Source: JAFEDN01 sp965651935
GTDB lineage: Bacteria > Pseudomonadota > Gammaproteobacteria > Coxiellales > Coxiellaceae
Direction: 5' to 3'
Length of the DNA: 64,000 bases
Assembly: GCA_965651935.1 (NCBI GenBank)
Contig: CBFGTC010000001.1
Location: 310,001-374,000, forward strand
Both the position numbers and the translations under genes were made by a program. The notes under the pieces were generated by a model. The model saw only the letters and a list, made by a program, of their open reading frames with translations. It made no database searches and was not told the DNA's origin. Below are positions 18,601 to 27,329 of this stretch, piece by piece (positions within the stretch are counted from its first letter, which is position 1; every line of letters begins with the position of its first letter).

Positions 18601-20389
18601 TATAAATGAAGTGGATGAGGCTAAAGCGAAAATAATCATTACACCCCCAATCATTAGATTATTGAAAAATCCAGAACCAAAAGAGAATTGTAGAAGATTA
18701 ATTGAAATGAAAGACGCTGTAAAAGTAAAATTTTCGGACGCTTTGGTTTATCTTCTTCCACAAAACCAAAAAGAGTTCGATATTATTCCGTTTGTGACTA
18801 CTCAAAGTCAAAATGTCATAATTAAGGAATTAAAACAAGACGAGGCAAAACAAAATAAAGAACTAGAGGCACAAAATCAAGCTTTAGAAGAATCTATACA
18901 AACTTTAAAAGAATTAAAGCATAAAATTTCGTCTAAATACTTTGCTGAGGCCAATTCAACAGCCTCTAAATTATTTTCTAAGGTAAATTTTTTAAATCAG
19001 ATTCATTTTATCCGATTTTGGTTTAATGCAGCGCTGGATGGTAAGGTGGTGATGGATTTAGATGAAAAAATTGAATTACGGTCCTATCTCAAAAACCAAT
19101 TCCTTGCTGAAGAAAGCTTTCAAGATATTTTAAAGAATATCATAACTGTTAGCATCATTCCGCGAATAATACATTTACCCCATCTATTTGCTTTGTATTT
19201 AACCCGTGAGTTTGAACCAAGCGAGGTAAAAACTTTTAGCGATCAACATAATGATCCATATGCAATCATATTGACTAATCAGAACGAAATTTACATCAAA
19301 ATAAAAGGTAATCTCCTTCTTGGTCAATGTTTAAAAGTTGAAAACCGACACGATATCCCCTTAAGGGAGCCTGAGGAAAAAAATGTTTTAAAAAAAATAG
19401 ATAATCCGCCAACCCTTAAGGGGTCGGAAGGATATGATTTTTTATATACTATTTTGCATTTTGATGAGATAAATAGAGATGAATATTTATTGGAAATTAA
19501 TGAAGATAAAGCCTGTATTCTAACGAATGATAATAAGCTTTATCTCAAAAACGGCAATAATTTTGTCTATAATTTACCCTGGAAGTTAGAGGATCGAGGT
19601 GAAATTCCTTTAATGAAATCGTATAAGTATACCTTTGAAAAGCAAAGTTACTCTGGTGAAAGTGAAAAAATTATCCGCTTTGTAGTCGAACAAATTCAGC
19701 CGCAATTGCCTACATTGGAATTATGTCAGTTTCAGCATGAATGCTTCCAAACCGATCGAAAAAATAATACCCCCGAAGCCCTTAAGTTAATAGAACTAAA
19801 AGCATTTTTTATTGCTAGTTTAACATTACAAGATACTAATGAATTTATTCATACAGATTTTGTCAAATTGCAACAATTAAGTTTAAATTCGTCTGATTTA
19901 ATCACGAATTTGGTGACTCGATATCAAATTAAGCTATGTATTTATCAAGAGGGTAAAATCACTCCTGTGGAGCAGCATCCAAAGCAAAATTTCTATAATA
20001 GAAATCATCCTACTTTGTATTTATACAGGGACGATAAATCGTGTTATCCTTTGTTATTCCCTGGAATATCACGAGAAAATTTGTTGCCAAATTATGCAGA
20101 TAAAATACTTGAATTTATTAATTTAATGAATGCTTGGTCGCCTCCGAATAATAAAATAAAGCAGTTATCTGCGGAATTACAGCCTAAAGATGAAGGTGTG
20201 CCGATAAAAATCAATAATAATCCAGCAATTTCATCAACGGTTGATTCGATTATTCATACTATTAGTCAATTTAATGTTTGGCCTTTTTCAAATAATATTG
20301 AACCAAGTAAATCATCCAGCGCATCAAGCTCAAGCTCAAGCTCAAGCTCAAGCTCAAGCTCCAGTGCAAGTATAAAGCTCGAGTTCTAA
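15650..20389 (+). CDS. Giant Ser-tailed protein, effector candidate of unknown function
   Basis: A 1,579-residue protein I do not recognise. It is largely hydrophilic and helical, with coiled-coil-prone Lys/Glu stretches throughout (for example around residues 340-420 and 1060-1095). There is no signal peptide and no membrane segment. Two similar modules of about 40 residues lie near 1203-1241 and 1286-1324 (ILTNQNEIYIK... IPLRE; ILTNDNKLYLK... IPLMK). The C-terminus runs into a poly-Ser tract and stops nine residues later. The ATG at 15650 has a strong AAGGAG site; a longer frame to 15620 is less likely. The gene is visibly richer in A+T than its neighbours, which suggests transfer or relaxed codon use. 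Large size, coiled coil and no homology fit a secreted effector of Legionellales, but no secretion genes lie here. Confidence 0.75.
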   Translation: MRKLTSMQIKAYRYYWVVYVSLLKLQYDIDCKHTAEKPLPIYADENFIDELEAKIIRYAQLIKKISLTVDLQNRNITQLFSKPISLPEELKLPSYQVILSDLTKKYDELYRELDKLIKVYDGWPNLLIDKYLAAIQDSKTRIVKYSKVTARVIKNRECQILINKIKSAINKYCSLGGDEASSLPETNKKFIPTRYDIITKGISKYLYELSQVVQGEILTNDNKRQEPSLDQILDYLRENFKKTQDIKPQIQEPLALENIQLVNTTNKNFKEYEKENDKKLSSISYNEQKNIKLKSTKGSNTPITEVINDLTLFVDYFVASNVWYNNLPNQWYKKLSNSFSYANEMKASLNDLSESLQKFLEKLIEIKYRFDQQVEDDEKLQETINETKKNIKYTYSKNLMQSKKSQLLIELKNIILYKDPEILKEADEEFNFVLKDYAIQLTKQDQRLTELPEDFALINFFENISFARLMTSRFNQFSRVLQQILNFETTESDPLIDIEDFGSLEPNKFWVDLYYRNACTLGAFNFFWEKFSSQLKYLAKKLNDEYEKLEKQKQKFKYPTIDDVIKLIEEKNISNISFDSPETKPDLVADLQLELRHSNLMELYDQASLRSKKLDFNIKRKITKSLDYISNIFFNVNIIELSKVKLGAYSLNKKIDINSWIRNCLEFLRILEVINSVLTQHFNKLSTETYSVLLESKTDDSNEFLNILKDAEFKNKESDTLWLQIKNQYSKKNEFKDQREFLLEICIPEIKRSEYKNFLIFQKLMYLDKMLINPNGNYDEKQYIEHNIQERLEARYKHLSRKFSDYDYTNKILHLWEALDNITDEAGKFLLWIADSDGNIMYDGPIMRDLLECQGKSIVEKRFILQKLVHAEIFRILTNIQLISGTNLRKRFLTSRIEGLFTQEVFMPLLKVAKALEKLWVVSEESILNKKMLEEQINANEYNRILLSNQIHIIRKKDNFNNDINDFSSDLDDYKNINQVVENFINEVDEAKAKIIITPPIIRLLKNPEPKENCRRLIEMKDAVKVKFSDALVYLLPQNQKEFDIIPFVTTQSQNVIIKELKQDEAKQNKELEAQNQALEESIQTLKELKHKISSKYFAEANSTASKLFSKVNFLNQIHFIRFWFNAALDGKVVMDLDEKIELRSYLKNQFLAEESFQDILKNIITVSIIPRIIHLPHLFALYLTREFEPSEVKTFSDQHNDPYAIILTNQNEIYIKIKGNLLLGQCLKVENRHDIPLREPEEKNVLKKIDNPPTLKGSEGYDFLYTILHFDEINRDEYLLEINEDKACILTNDNKLYLKNGNNFVYNLPWKLEDRGEIPLMKSYKYTFEKQSYSGESEKIIRFVVEQIQPQLPTLELCQFQHECFQTDRKNNTPEALKLIELKAFFIASLTLQDTNEFIHTDFVKLQQLSLNSSDLITNLVTRYQIKLCIYQEGKITPVEQHPKQNFYNRNHPTLYLYRDDKSCYPLLFPGISRENLLPNYADKILEFINLMNAWSPPNNKIKQLSAELQPKDEGVPIKINNNPAISSTVDSIIHTISQFNVWPFSNNIEPSKSSSASSSSSSSSSSSSSSASIKLEF
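20324..20359 (+). repeat. Six tandem copies of the hexamer TCAAGC coding for poly-Ser
   Basis: Six perfect TCAAGC units encode twelve serines; a following TCC AGT adds two more. Because the unit is six bases, copy-number change would lengthen or shorten the Ser tract without shifting the frame. It lies at the 3' end of the giant gene, just before the frame break. Confidence 0.9.
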
Positions 20390-20390
20390 G

Positions 20391-20759
20391 TTGGATTCTA
20401 GCTCAAGTCCAAATCAATTGTGGTCTGTTTCACAATTTTTTTCTTTTCTTGGGGATAATGTAAATAAGGATGATAAGAACGAAATCAAAGCTAGCGAGAA
20501 ACAGGAGAGTTCGAGTTCAGTGAGCAATTCTTCCGAAGCAAAGTCTCCTTCGTCGAGCTCTGAGTTAGTTACCTTAACGCCGATTCAAAAAAATATTTCC
20601 AAAAAATGTAGAAAATCTAAAACTCGAATTGTTCATATTGACGATCTATTTTCTACCAGGAATGAAGACTCTTCCAATCAGTCATTAATACCTAACTTTA
20701 ATGAAACAGATAAGCAGGAGATAGAAAACCCAATTTCACTTAATGGCTACAATCAATAA
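20391..20759 (+). CDS. Ser-rich C-terminal segment, probably the displaced end of the giant gene
   Basis: A 122-residue frame opening with TTG and continuing the Ser-rich style of the upstream protein (DSSSSPNQLW, SSSSVSNSSEAKSPSSSS), then a basic patch (KKCRKSKTR) and an acidic end (NETDKQEIENP). There is no ribosome binding site before the TTG. The open frame begins at 20376. Removing one A from the AAA at 20374-20376 fuses it to the giant protein without a stop, giving a product of about 1,700 residues. I therefore read it as the original C-terminus, separated by a one-base change. It could also be translated by re-initiation. The 3' end overlaps gmhB by 20 bases. Confidence 0.5.
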   Translation: MDSSSSPNQLWSVSQFFSFLGDNVNKDDKNEIKASEKQESSSSVSNSSEAKSPSSSSELVTLTPIQKNISKKCRKSKTRIVHIDDLFSTRNEDSSNQSLIPNFNETDKQEIENPISLNGYNQ

Positions 20760-21276
20760 GGTACTCGGAGCATTGGAACAGATTATTAAAAATATGATTT
20801 TCTTTTAATCCATGCTCTTTCACTTTAGCGCCGTTGCCGGTCTTCACTAAAAAAGTAGGACATTTCGCCGCTTGCCCGGCATGGATATCACGTAAACTGT
20901 CACCAATAAAAAAAGCTTGAGAGGCTAAATCCACGCCAAAATCCTGGCTAATCTGTATCAACATACCCGGTAATGGCTTGCGACAAAAACAGTGGTCTTC
21001 ATTACGGTGAGGGCAAAAATAAACCGCATCGAGATGGCCTCCCACCTTAGCTAATTCAAGCTGCATTTTCCGGTTAATAGCCAACAATTGTGACACGTCA
21101 AAATAACCGCGCCCAACACCGGATTGATTGCTAGCAACCACAATTTGATATCCTGCTTGGTTCAATGAAGCAATGGCTTCAAGACTGCCGGGAATAGCGT
21201 GCCATTCCTCAGGTGATTTGATATAAGCAGGAGAATCTTCATTAATGACTCCGTCACGATCTAAGATAATGAGCAT
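20740..21276 (-). CDS. gmhB: D-glycero-beta-D-manno-heptose-1,7-bisphosphate 7-phosphatase
   Basis: HAD-family phosphatase of the ADP-heptose pathway that supplies the LPS inner core. The 178 residues have the DxD nucleophile motif (LDRDGVINED) near residue 6, VVASNQSGVGRG (motif II), a Zn-binding CPHRNEDHCFCRKP loop with Cys and His ligands, and FIGDSLRDIHAG (motif IV). The Zn loop is diagnostic for GmhB. The ATG at 21276 matches the family start; a longer frame to 21342 only extends into the permease gene. It overlaps the end of the permease gene by 16 bases on the same strand, so the two are probably cotranscribed. Confidence 0.93.
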   Translation of the reverse strand: MLIILDRDGVINEDSPAYIKSPEEWHAIPGSLEAIASLNQAGYQIVVASNQSGVGRGYFDVSQLLAINRKMQLELAKVGGHLDAVYFCPHRNEDHCFCRKPLPGMLIQISQDFGVDLASQAFFIGDSLRDIHAGQAAKCPTFLVKTGNGAKVKEHGLKENHIFNNLFQCSEYLIDCSH

Positions 21277-22445
21277 AAACCGTATATCGCCAATGCCGCA
21301 GCCAGAATAATTTCTAATAGTAACACCCAGCGCCCTCCCCACACTTGATATCCATCGAATTTCTTAATATAACGGCCACGCCAAGCCATCAAACCCGGGA
21401 GGAGCATAAGTAGAGCAACACACAACACTCCCGCATAAGCTAAGGCTTTCACAAAAATTCCAGGCCAAAATAATACGATGAGTAGAGGTGGTGCTAAGGC
21501 AGTAAACGTAATCAACCAGCGGCTGCGTTGGATGGATTTGTTAATGGAAAATCCATCCGCCAAAAAATCCCACAAACATAGCGCTACCCCTAAAAATGAG
21601 GTGGTCACGCAAATGATTGTAAAAACATGAGCGCTAGAACCAATTAAAGAATTCCTCGCTGGACTTAAGGCGCTGGTTAATTCACTGACAGCACGGGAAG
21701 AGCTTGACATTTGCATAAGATCCTCCCGAGGTACGCTACCTTGCACCACAAAATCCCACAGCAGATAACAAATTAAAGGAATAGTACTGCCAATACCAAT
21801 TGCCAAGCGCAGGTATTTAACATGGCTTTTCAAATAAGAGCGCAGACTCGGTATAATGGTGGCAAAACCAAAAGAAGTGACCACCACCATCAAGGCGCCA
21901 GGCAGCAATTTGGCGTTGCCCTGATACAGTTGTGCGGTATTCACGTGTGGAGAGACAAGAATAATCAATAAACCATAGGCGCCTATTTTAATCGCCATGA
22001 GTAAACGATTGGCTCTATCCACGGTACGGATGCCACAATGCACCAGCGTGCCAAAAATAATGATAAAAATAAATTCGCTGGCCCATTGGGGCAAAGACCG
22101 GTGCACAAGGGATTCGCTGAGTTGTTTCACCACATCAGAACCACCCGCGATATAAGCACAGAGTAAAGCATAGAGTAAGAGAAGATAAATGGACCAGGTA
22201 ATGACTTTGCCCAGTTTACCCAAGGTGGCATTGGCCATGGACAACATGTTGCTATGTTCAGGGAGCCATAAATTGACCTCAAGAATAAAAAAAGCCCCAA
22301 AGGTCATGATCAGCCAAGCCGCAATGAATAAAAAGAATGAGTTAATAAAACCGCCTCCCGCCGTGGCCATGGGTAAGGCTAATAAACCACCGCCGATGGA
22401 GGTGCCAATTATTAATAAAATCCCGCCGATAAACTTATTGATCAT
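21261..22445 (-). CDS. Aromatic amino acid permease (TyrP/Mtr, HAAAP family)
   Basis: A 394-residue inner-membrane permease with about eleven hydrophobic helices, likely importing tyrosine or tryptophan with protons. The start IGGILLIIGTSIGGGLLALPMATAGGG is the glycine-rich first helix typical of the HAAAP family. SFLGVALCLWDFLADGF is also conserved in TyrP. Substrate choice cannot be read from the sequence; a TyrP-like transporter is common in Legionella and relatives. It lies 39 bases after fmt on the same strand and overlaps gmhB. Confidence 0.88.
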   Translation of the reverse strand: MINKFIGGILLIIGTSIGGGLLALPMATAGGGFINSFFLFIAAWLIMTFGAFFILEVNLWLPEHSNMLSMANATLGKLGKVITWSIYLLLLYALLCAYIAGGSDVVKQLSESLVHRSLPQWASEFIFIIIFGTLVHCGIRTVDRANRLLMAIKIGAYGLLIILVSPHVNTAQLYQGNAKLLPGALMVVVTSFGFATIIPSLRSYLKSHVKYLRLAIGIGSTIPLICYLLWDFVVQGSVPREDLMQMSSSSRAVSELTSALSPARNSLIGSSAHVFTIICVTTSFLGVALCLWDFLADGFSINKSIQRSRWLITFTALAPPLLIVLFWPGIFVKALAYAGVLCVALLMLLPGLMAWRGRYIKKFDGYQVWGGRWVLLLEIILAAALAIYGLCSLS

Positions 22446-22484
22446 TGGAGACCTTTGTCAGTTATAAGTTAAATAAAAAAGTAG

Positions 22485-23426
22485 CTAACCTAATATCAAA
22501 GAGCCAGAACGAATTAACTGGCGTTGTCCCTGTATAAATTCACCCACAGAAACGGCGCGGCTACCAGGCAATTGCACCGTGATTAAACTAAGACCGCCGT
22601 CACCACTTGCAATAATCAGTTGTCGATTGTCTAAGTAAAGCACCGAACCAGGGGGCTTTGAATGAACTTGAGTCACGGCCTGGGCTTCCCAAATACGTAA
22701 ATTCTTTCCCGCAAAATCAGTGTATGACACGGGCCAGGAGTTATAAGCGCGAATTTCCCTGACGAGCTGACTGGCGGATTTTCGCCAATCAATTTTAGCG
22801 TCAATTTTGTTAATTTTGCGGGTATAAGTCGCATCGGCTTCATTTTGTATTTCGGTTTTTATCTGATTATTGGCCAGCAACTCTAAAGTGGTTAACAAAG
22901 CAGATGCACCCTGTTTAGCAAGAATATCGTGCAGCTTAGCGCTATTTTCGTCTTTCAATGGGTAAGTAGATTGATAAAGTATAGGTCCCGCATCCATTTT
23001 AGACGTGAGTTGAATAATGCTCACCCCGGTAAGGGAGTCGCCGGCCAGAATAGCCGATTGAATGGGGGTGGCGCCGCGCCACCGCGGCAACAAAGAGGGA
23101 TGAATATTTAACGCGCCATAAGGTGTCAATTTTAGAATGGATTTAGGTATCAGAAGACCATATGCTACGACGACTAATATATCGGCATTTAACTCAGCCA
23201 ACTGCGATTGTACAGTCAGCCCTTGTAAGCTTTCCGGTTGGTAAACCGGGAGATGGTGCAATTCAGCCATCACTTTAACCGGACTGGCTGAGGATTTTTG
23301 CCCACGGCCACAGGGACGGTCGGGTTGGGTATAAACCGCGACAACTCGATGAGAGGAATGCAATAAGGCTTGCAAGCTCGGCACGGCAAATTCGGGTGTG
23401 CCAAAAAAAATAACTTTGAAACTCAT
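22485..23426 (-). CDS. fmt: Methionyl-tRNA formyltransferase
   Basis: Formylates initiator Met-tRNA using 10-formyl-tetrahydrofolate. The 313 residues begin KVIFFGTPEFAVPSL and contain NIHPSLLPRWRGATPIQ, with the catalytic Asn and His, then TGVSIIQLTSKMDAGPIL and a C-terminal OB-like domain (RAYNSWPVSYTDFAGK). The length is normal. Peptide deformylase (def), often its partner gene, is not adjacent. The 117-base gap to divergent dprA must hold promoters for both genes, but no strong box stands out. Confidence 0.96.
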   Translation of the reverse strand: MSFKVIFFGTPEFAVPSLQALLHSSHRVVAVYTQPDRPCGRGQKSSASPVKVMAELHHLPVYQPESLQGLTVQSQLAELNADILVVVAYGLLIPKSILKLTPYGALNIHPSLLPRWRGATPIQSAILAGDSLTGVSIIQLTSKMDAGPILYQSTYPLKDENSAKLHDILAKQGASALLTTLELLANNQIKTEIQNEADATYTRKINKIDAKIDWRKSASQLVREIRAYNSWPVSYTDFAGKNLRIWEAQAVTQVHSKPPGSVLYLDNRQLIIASGDGGLSLITVQLPGSRAVSVGEFIQGQRQLIRSGSLILG

Positions 23427-23543
23427 GTCGACATAATATCATATTTTAAGCTTTTTACGGGCAATCTTTTTAAAATTTTTCTCTTAGGTGCGAGCCTTAT
23501 TACGGTATTGCGTGAGCCAGCGAAATTGTGAATAAAATTAATC

Positions 23544-24632
23544 ATGAATTTGGAATATTGGTTAAGAATTAATAATGCCAGGCATCTTTCTCCGCGCTTA
23601 TATATCCGATTGTTACAACAATTCGGTTCTGCCAAAGCCATTTGTGAGGCAGAGAAAGTGGAGTTAGCTGCTAATGGAGTCAACGAAAGCGCCATAGAAG
23701 AACTCCAAAAACCGGATGGACTTCTGTTAAAGTCTCAGCATGATTGGGCGCAAAAGCCAGGGCAAACAATTATCACGCTCGAACATTCGCATTATCCTCT
23801 TCTATTGAAGAATATCGCGGCTCCGCCGGCGGTTTTATTTATACGCGGCGATGCCAGCTTGCTCAATCGCCCCCAAATCGCCATGGTGGGAAGCCGCACT
23901 CCATCACCTGGAGGGATTCGGGCTGCAACTGAATTGGCAAGTGAGTTAGTGAGCGCTGGCTGGATTATTACCAGTGGGTTGGCGCTGGGCATAGATGCAG
24001 CGGGGCATCGTGCGGCCCTAAACCAAGGTGGCAAGACGATTGCCGTCTTGGGTAGCGGATTAGACTGTATCTACCCATACCGGCATCGCTCTTTGGCAAA
24101 CGAAATTGCACAAACAGCCGCCTTAGTTTCAGAATTTTCGCCCGAATGCTCACCCTTGGCGAAACATTTCCCTCAACGCAACCGTATCATTAGTGGATTG
24201 AGTTTAGGGATTTGCGTGGTGGAGGCGAACATGAACAGCGGCTCATTAATCACCGCAAAATTGGGATTAGACCAAGGTCGAGAAATTTTTGCCGTTCCGG
24301 GCTCCATATTTAATGCAATGGCCTGCGGTTGCCATAATTTGATTAAAGACGGCGCTTATTTAGTATCCTCAGTTGAAGATATTCTCAGTGTCCTGAATCA
24401 AACCACGGCAGCTTGGGGAATAACCGGCCCCACAATAAAAGAGCAAAAAAGACTTGAACTTGATTATAATTGCCACAAACTGTTACAGTGGGTGGGGTTT
24501 GAATCAACCCCTATCGACCAAATTGTACAAAACAGTGGGTATTCGGTGGCCAAGGCGACCGAGGGCCTACTGAGTTTAGAATTGGCTGGTTACATTCGTT
24601 CAATCCCAGGAGGATATGTCCGGTACAGGTGA
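23544..24632 (+). CDS. dprA: DNA-processing protein DprA/Smf
   Basis: Loads RecA onto single-stranded DNA taken up in natural transformation. The 362 residues consist of an N-terminal helical SAM-like region, a Rossmann-like core with MVGSRTPSPGG, GWIITSGLALGIDAAGH, LGSGLDCIYP, FPQRNRIISGLS and the CHNLIKDGA loop, and a C-terminal winged-helix (DML1) region (about 305-362). All parts are present. First gene of a dprA-smg-topA run, an order common in gammaproteobacteria. Confidence 0.95.
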   Translation: MNLEYWLRINNARHLSPRLYIRLLQQFGSAKAICEAEKVELAANGVNESAIEELQKPDGLLLKSQHDWAQKPGQTIITLEHSHYPLLLKNIAAPPAVLFIRGDASLLNRPQIAMVGSRTPSPGGIRAATELASELVSAGWIITSGLALGIDAAGHRAALNQGGKTIAVLGSGLDCIYPYRHRSLANEIAQTAALVSEFSPECSPLAKHFPQRNRIISGLSLGICVVEANMNSGSLITAKLGLDQGREIFAVPGSIFNAMACGCHNLIKDGAYLVSSVEDILSVLNQTTAAWGITGPTIKEQKRLELDYNCHKLLQWVGFESTPIDQIVQNSGYSVAKATEGLLSLELAGYIRSIPGGYVRYR

Positions 24633-24635
24633 ACT

Positions 24636-25016
24636 ATGCAAAAAAAAGAAGCGCTTATGTTATTGCAAATGATACAAGAAGCTACCCAATGGCTGATGGG
24701 CTTAACCGCTCCATCTGTGCAAGGTTTACAAACCCCAGAGTATAAATCTTTACGGATCTTTTCCGAAGATGAATGCGAATGCTTGTCGCTGGCAAGCCGG
24801 AGATTTCTGCTATCCTTAGAACAACAAGGCATCGTTAACGCAGCAACAAGGGAGCGTATTATACACCACGCCATGCAATTACAAGTGAGAAACATTGATT
24901 TGCACGTCATTGAAGGAATTGCTCGAATAATTTTATCCAAGCAACCCGAAAGCGACGAAGCATTGAAACGTATGGATCTATTCATGGTGGAAGTGGAAAA
25001 TCGCACTGTTCATTAA
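24636..25016 (+). CDS. smg: Smg family protein (DUF494)
   Basis: A 126-residue cytosolic protein of unknown biochemical function. It starts three bases after dprA and ends 12 bases before topA, the standard place for smg. Typical features are the acidic-aromatic middle (FSEDECECLSLASRRFLLSLEQQGIV), a helical ERIIHHAMQL segment and a C-terminal DLHVIEGIARIIL. It keeps the family length. The constant link with dprA and topA suggests a DNA-related role, which remains inferred. Confidence 0.9.
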   Translation: MQKKEALMLLQMIQEATQWLMGLTAPSVQGLQTPEYKSLRIFSEDECECLSLASRRFLLSLEQQGIVNAATRERIIHHAMQLQVRNIDLHVIEGIARIILSKQPESDEALKRMDLFMVEVENRTVH

Positions 25017-25028
25017 AGAGGATTTAGC

Positions 25029-27329
25029 ATGGCGCAATACGTGGTGGTAGTGGAATCTCCCGCTAAAGCCAAAACCATTGAAAAATATTTGGGTAAACAA
25101 TATAAGGTCATGGCCTCATATGGGCACGTGCGTGATCTTATTCCCAAAGAAGGCGCGGTTGACCCGGAACACGACTTTGCCATGAAGTATCAAACCATTG
25201 AGCGCAATCAAAAGCATATGGATGCTATCGCCAAGGCGGTTAAAAATTCGGATGCTATTTTCTTAGCACCTGACCCTGATCGAGAAGGTGAAGCCATTGC
25301 TTGGCATGTACTGGAATTATTAGATGAACGAGGGGTGTTGGGTGATAAAACGGTCTCTCGTGTGGTTTTTTATGAAATTACCAAAACGGCTATCCAAAAT
25401 GCGGTGCAAAATCCACGTCAAATTTCTTTAGACCTGGTTAATGCACAACAAGCTAGGCGAGCATTAGACTATCTGGTGGGTTTTAATTTATCGCCTTTGT
25501 TATGGAGAAAAATCCGGCCTGGGTTGTCAGCGGGCCGGGTCCAGAGTCCGGCTTTGCGCATGATAGTTGAGCGCGAGGAAGAAATTGAAAAATTCATTAG
25601 CCGCGAATATTGGAGCATTCACGCTCACCTTGAAGAACAAGGTCAAAAATTTGAGGCGCATTTAGTTGAATTTGAAGGAAAAAAATTAGAACAATTCAGC
25701 ATCACGGATAGCCAATCTGCGCAAGACCTTACCGACAAACTAAATCAACTGGCGCAAGGGCAGCTCGAAGTGGTCAAAGTCACGAAAAAGGCCAGAAAGC
25801 GGCATCCCTCCGCGCCATTTATTACGTCTACCTTACAACAAGAAGCCGCACGCAAATTAGGTTTTACAGCGCAACGGACTATGCAGGTCGCCCAGCAATT
25901 ATATGAAGGGATTGATATTGGTGAGGGGGCAGTCGGTTTAATCAGTTATATGCGCACCGATTCTGTTTCTTTAGCTCAAGAAGCCGTTGCTGAAATCCGT
26001 GAATACATTACCCATCGTTATGGTGCGGACCAAATTCCTAAAGATCCGCGATTCTACAAATCGAAATCCAAAAATGCTCAGGAAGCGCACGAAGCGATCC
26101 GGCCCACTTCGGTGAACAGGGAGCCGGAACAATTGCAAAATTATTTGACGGTAGAGCAATTCAAATTATATGCCTTGATTTGGAAGAGAACAGTAGCTTG
26201 TCAAATGATAGACGCCATTATCGATACTGTGGCAGTGGATCTTTCCGCGCAAGCCGGTTTGTTTCGCGCTAATGGCTCCACTATTGCTGCGCCAGGATTT
26301 ATCAATGTTTATCAAGAGGGCTTAGACGATAAGAAAAAAGAAGACGAAGATGGGCAAAAAACTTTGCCGCCGATGCAAGAAGGCCAAAAAGTGAAATTAA
26401 AGAAAATCGAAGGTGAGCAACATTTTACTGAACCGCCTCCGCGTTACACTGAAGCGACTTTAGTGAAAGCGTTGGAAGAGCGTGAGATTGGGCGGCCATC
26501 AACCTACGCCAATATTATTGCCACTTTAAAAAATCGGGAATACGTGAATTTAGAAAATAAACGCTTTTTCCCTACAGACGTGGGAAGAGTGGTCAATCGT
26601 TTTCTCACCCAATATTTCACTCAGTATGTAGATTACGGTTTCACTGCCAAACTAGAGGATGAATTAGATGATATTGCGCGCGGTGATAAAATATGGGTCC
26701 CGGTTTTAGAGAGTTTTTGGCAGCCTTTTAAAAAATTGGTGGATGAAACTCAACAAAGTGTTAAACGCAGTGATGTCACTCAAGAAAAAACGGAAGAAGT
26801 TTGTCCTGAATGCGGCAAGGCTTTAGTCATTCGTCTTGGCAAACGAGGCCGTTTTATTGGCTGTAGCGGTTATCCTGAATGCAAATATACTCGCAATTTG
26901 GGAGATGATAAAACTGAAGGGGGGCTTTCGGATCAAGTTGTAGTTGACCGCCAATGTCCTCATTGTCAAAGTGATTTATTGATTAAACAAGGGCCTTACG
27001 GAAAATTTATCGGTTGCAGCAAATATCCAGATTGTCGTTTTTTAGAGCCGTTGGAGAAACCAAAAGACAGTGGGGTTAGCTGCCCGGAATGTCAAAAAGG
27101 CAGTATTTTACAAAGAAAGTCCAAACGCGGAAAAATATTTTTTTCCTGTTCCCGTTATCCCAAATGCAAATACGCTTTGTGGAATGAACCCATCGCAGAG
27201 CCTTGCCCCAACTGCAAGTGGCCGATTTTAACGATTAAAACTACCAAGAAAAAAGGCCGGGAAAAAATTTGCCCTCAATCTGATTGCGGTTATCATCTGC
27301 CCTTCCCAGAAGACGAAACAAACGTTTAA
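25029..27329 (+). CDS. topA: DNA topoisomerase I
   Basis: Relaxes negative supercoils through a transient 5'-phosphotyrosine link. The 766 residues comprise a TOPRIM domain (VVVESPAKAKTIEKYLG at the start; DPDREGEAIAWH near 80-92), the catalytic tyrosine near residue 307 in ISYMRTDS, and the central toroid. At the C-terminus there are four Zn-ribbon-like Cys4 units beginning CPECGKA, CPHCQSD, CPECQKG and CPNCKW. The first three keep the classical spacing; the last ends CPQSDCG. A GAGGA site precedes the ATG. Downstream, the convergent gap to glyS shows only a weak hairpin. Confidence 0.97.
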   Translation: MAQYVVVVESPAKAKTIEKYLGKQYKVMASYGHVRDLIPKEGAVDPEHDFAMKYQTIERNQKHMDAIAKAVKNSDAIFLAPDPDREGEAIAWHVLELLDERGVLGDKTVSRVVFYEITKTAIQNAVQNPRQISLDLVNAQQARRALDYLVGFNLSPLLWRKIRPGLSAGRVQSPALRMIVEREEEIEKFISREYWSIHAHLEEQGQKFEAHLVEFEGKKLEQFSITDSQSAQDLTDKLNQLAQGQLEVVKVTKKARKRHPSAPFITSTLQQEAARKLGFTAQRTMQVAQQLYEGIDIGEGAVGLISYMRTDSVSLAQEAVAEIREYITHRYGADQIPKDPRFYKSKSKNAQEAHEAIRPTSVNREPEQLQNYLTVEQFKLYALIWKRTVACQMIDAIIDTVAVDLSAQAGLFRANGSTIAAPGFINVYQEGLDDKKKEDEDGQKTLPPMQEGQKVKLKKIEGEQHFTEPPPRYTEATLVKALEEREIGRPSTYANIIATLKNREYVNLENKRFFPTDVGRVVNRFLTQYFTQYVDYGFTAKLEDELDDIARGDKIWVPVLESFWQPFKKLVDETQQSVKRSDVTQEKTEEVCPECGKALVIRLGKRGRFIGCSGYPECKYTRNLGDDKTEGGLSDQVVVDRQCPHCQSDLLIKQGPYGKFIGCSKYPDCRFLEPLEKPKDSGVSCPECQKGSILQRKSKRGKIFFSCSRYPKCKYALWNEPIAEPCPNCKWPILTIKTTKKKGREKICPQSDCGYHLPFPEDETNV

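Noticed and set aside
19660..20095. Faint resemblance of the C-terminal part of the giant protein to OTU-type peptidases (LITNLVTRYQIKLCIYQ, then NHPTLYLYRDDKSCYPL).
   Set aside because: No D-G-N-C-L-F catalytic motif precedes it, and the expected catalytic His is replaced by Cys. The pattern is too loose.
20324..20359. Tandem hexamers considered as a CRISPR or satellite repeat.
   Set aside because: No spacers; the repeat is in frame and codes for serine.
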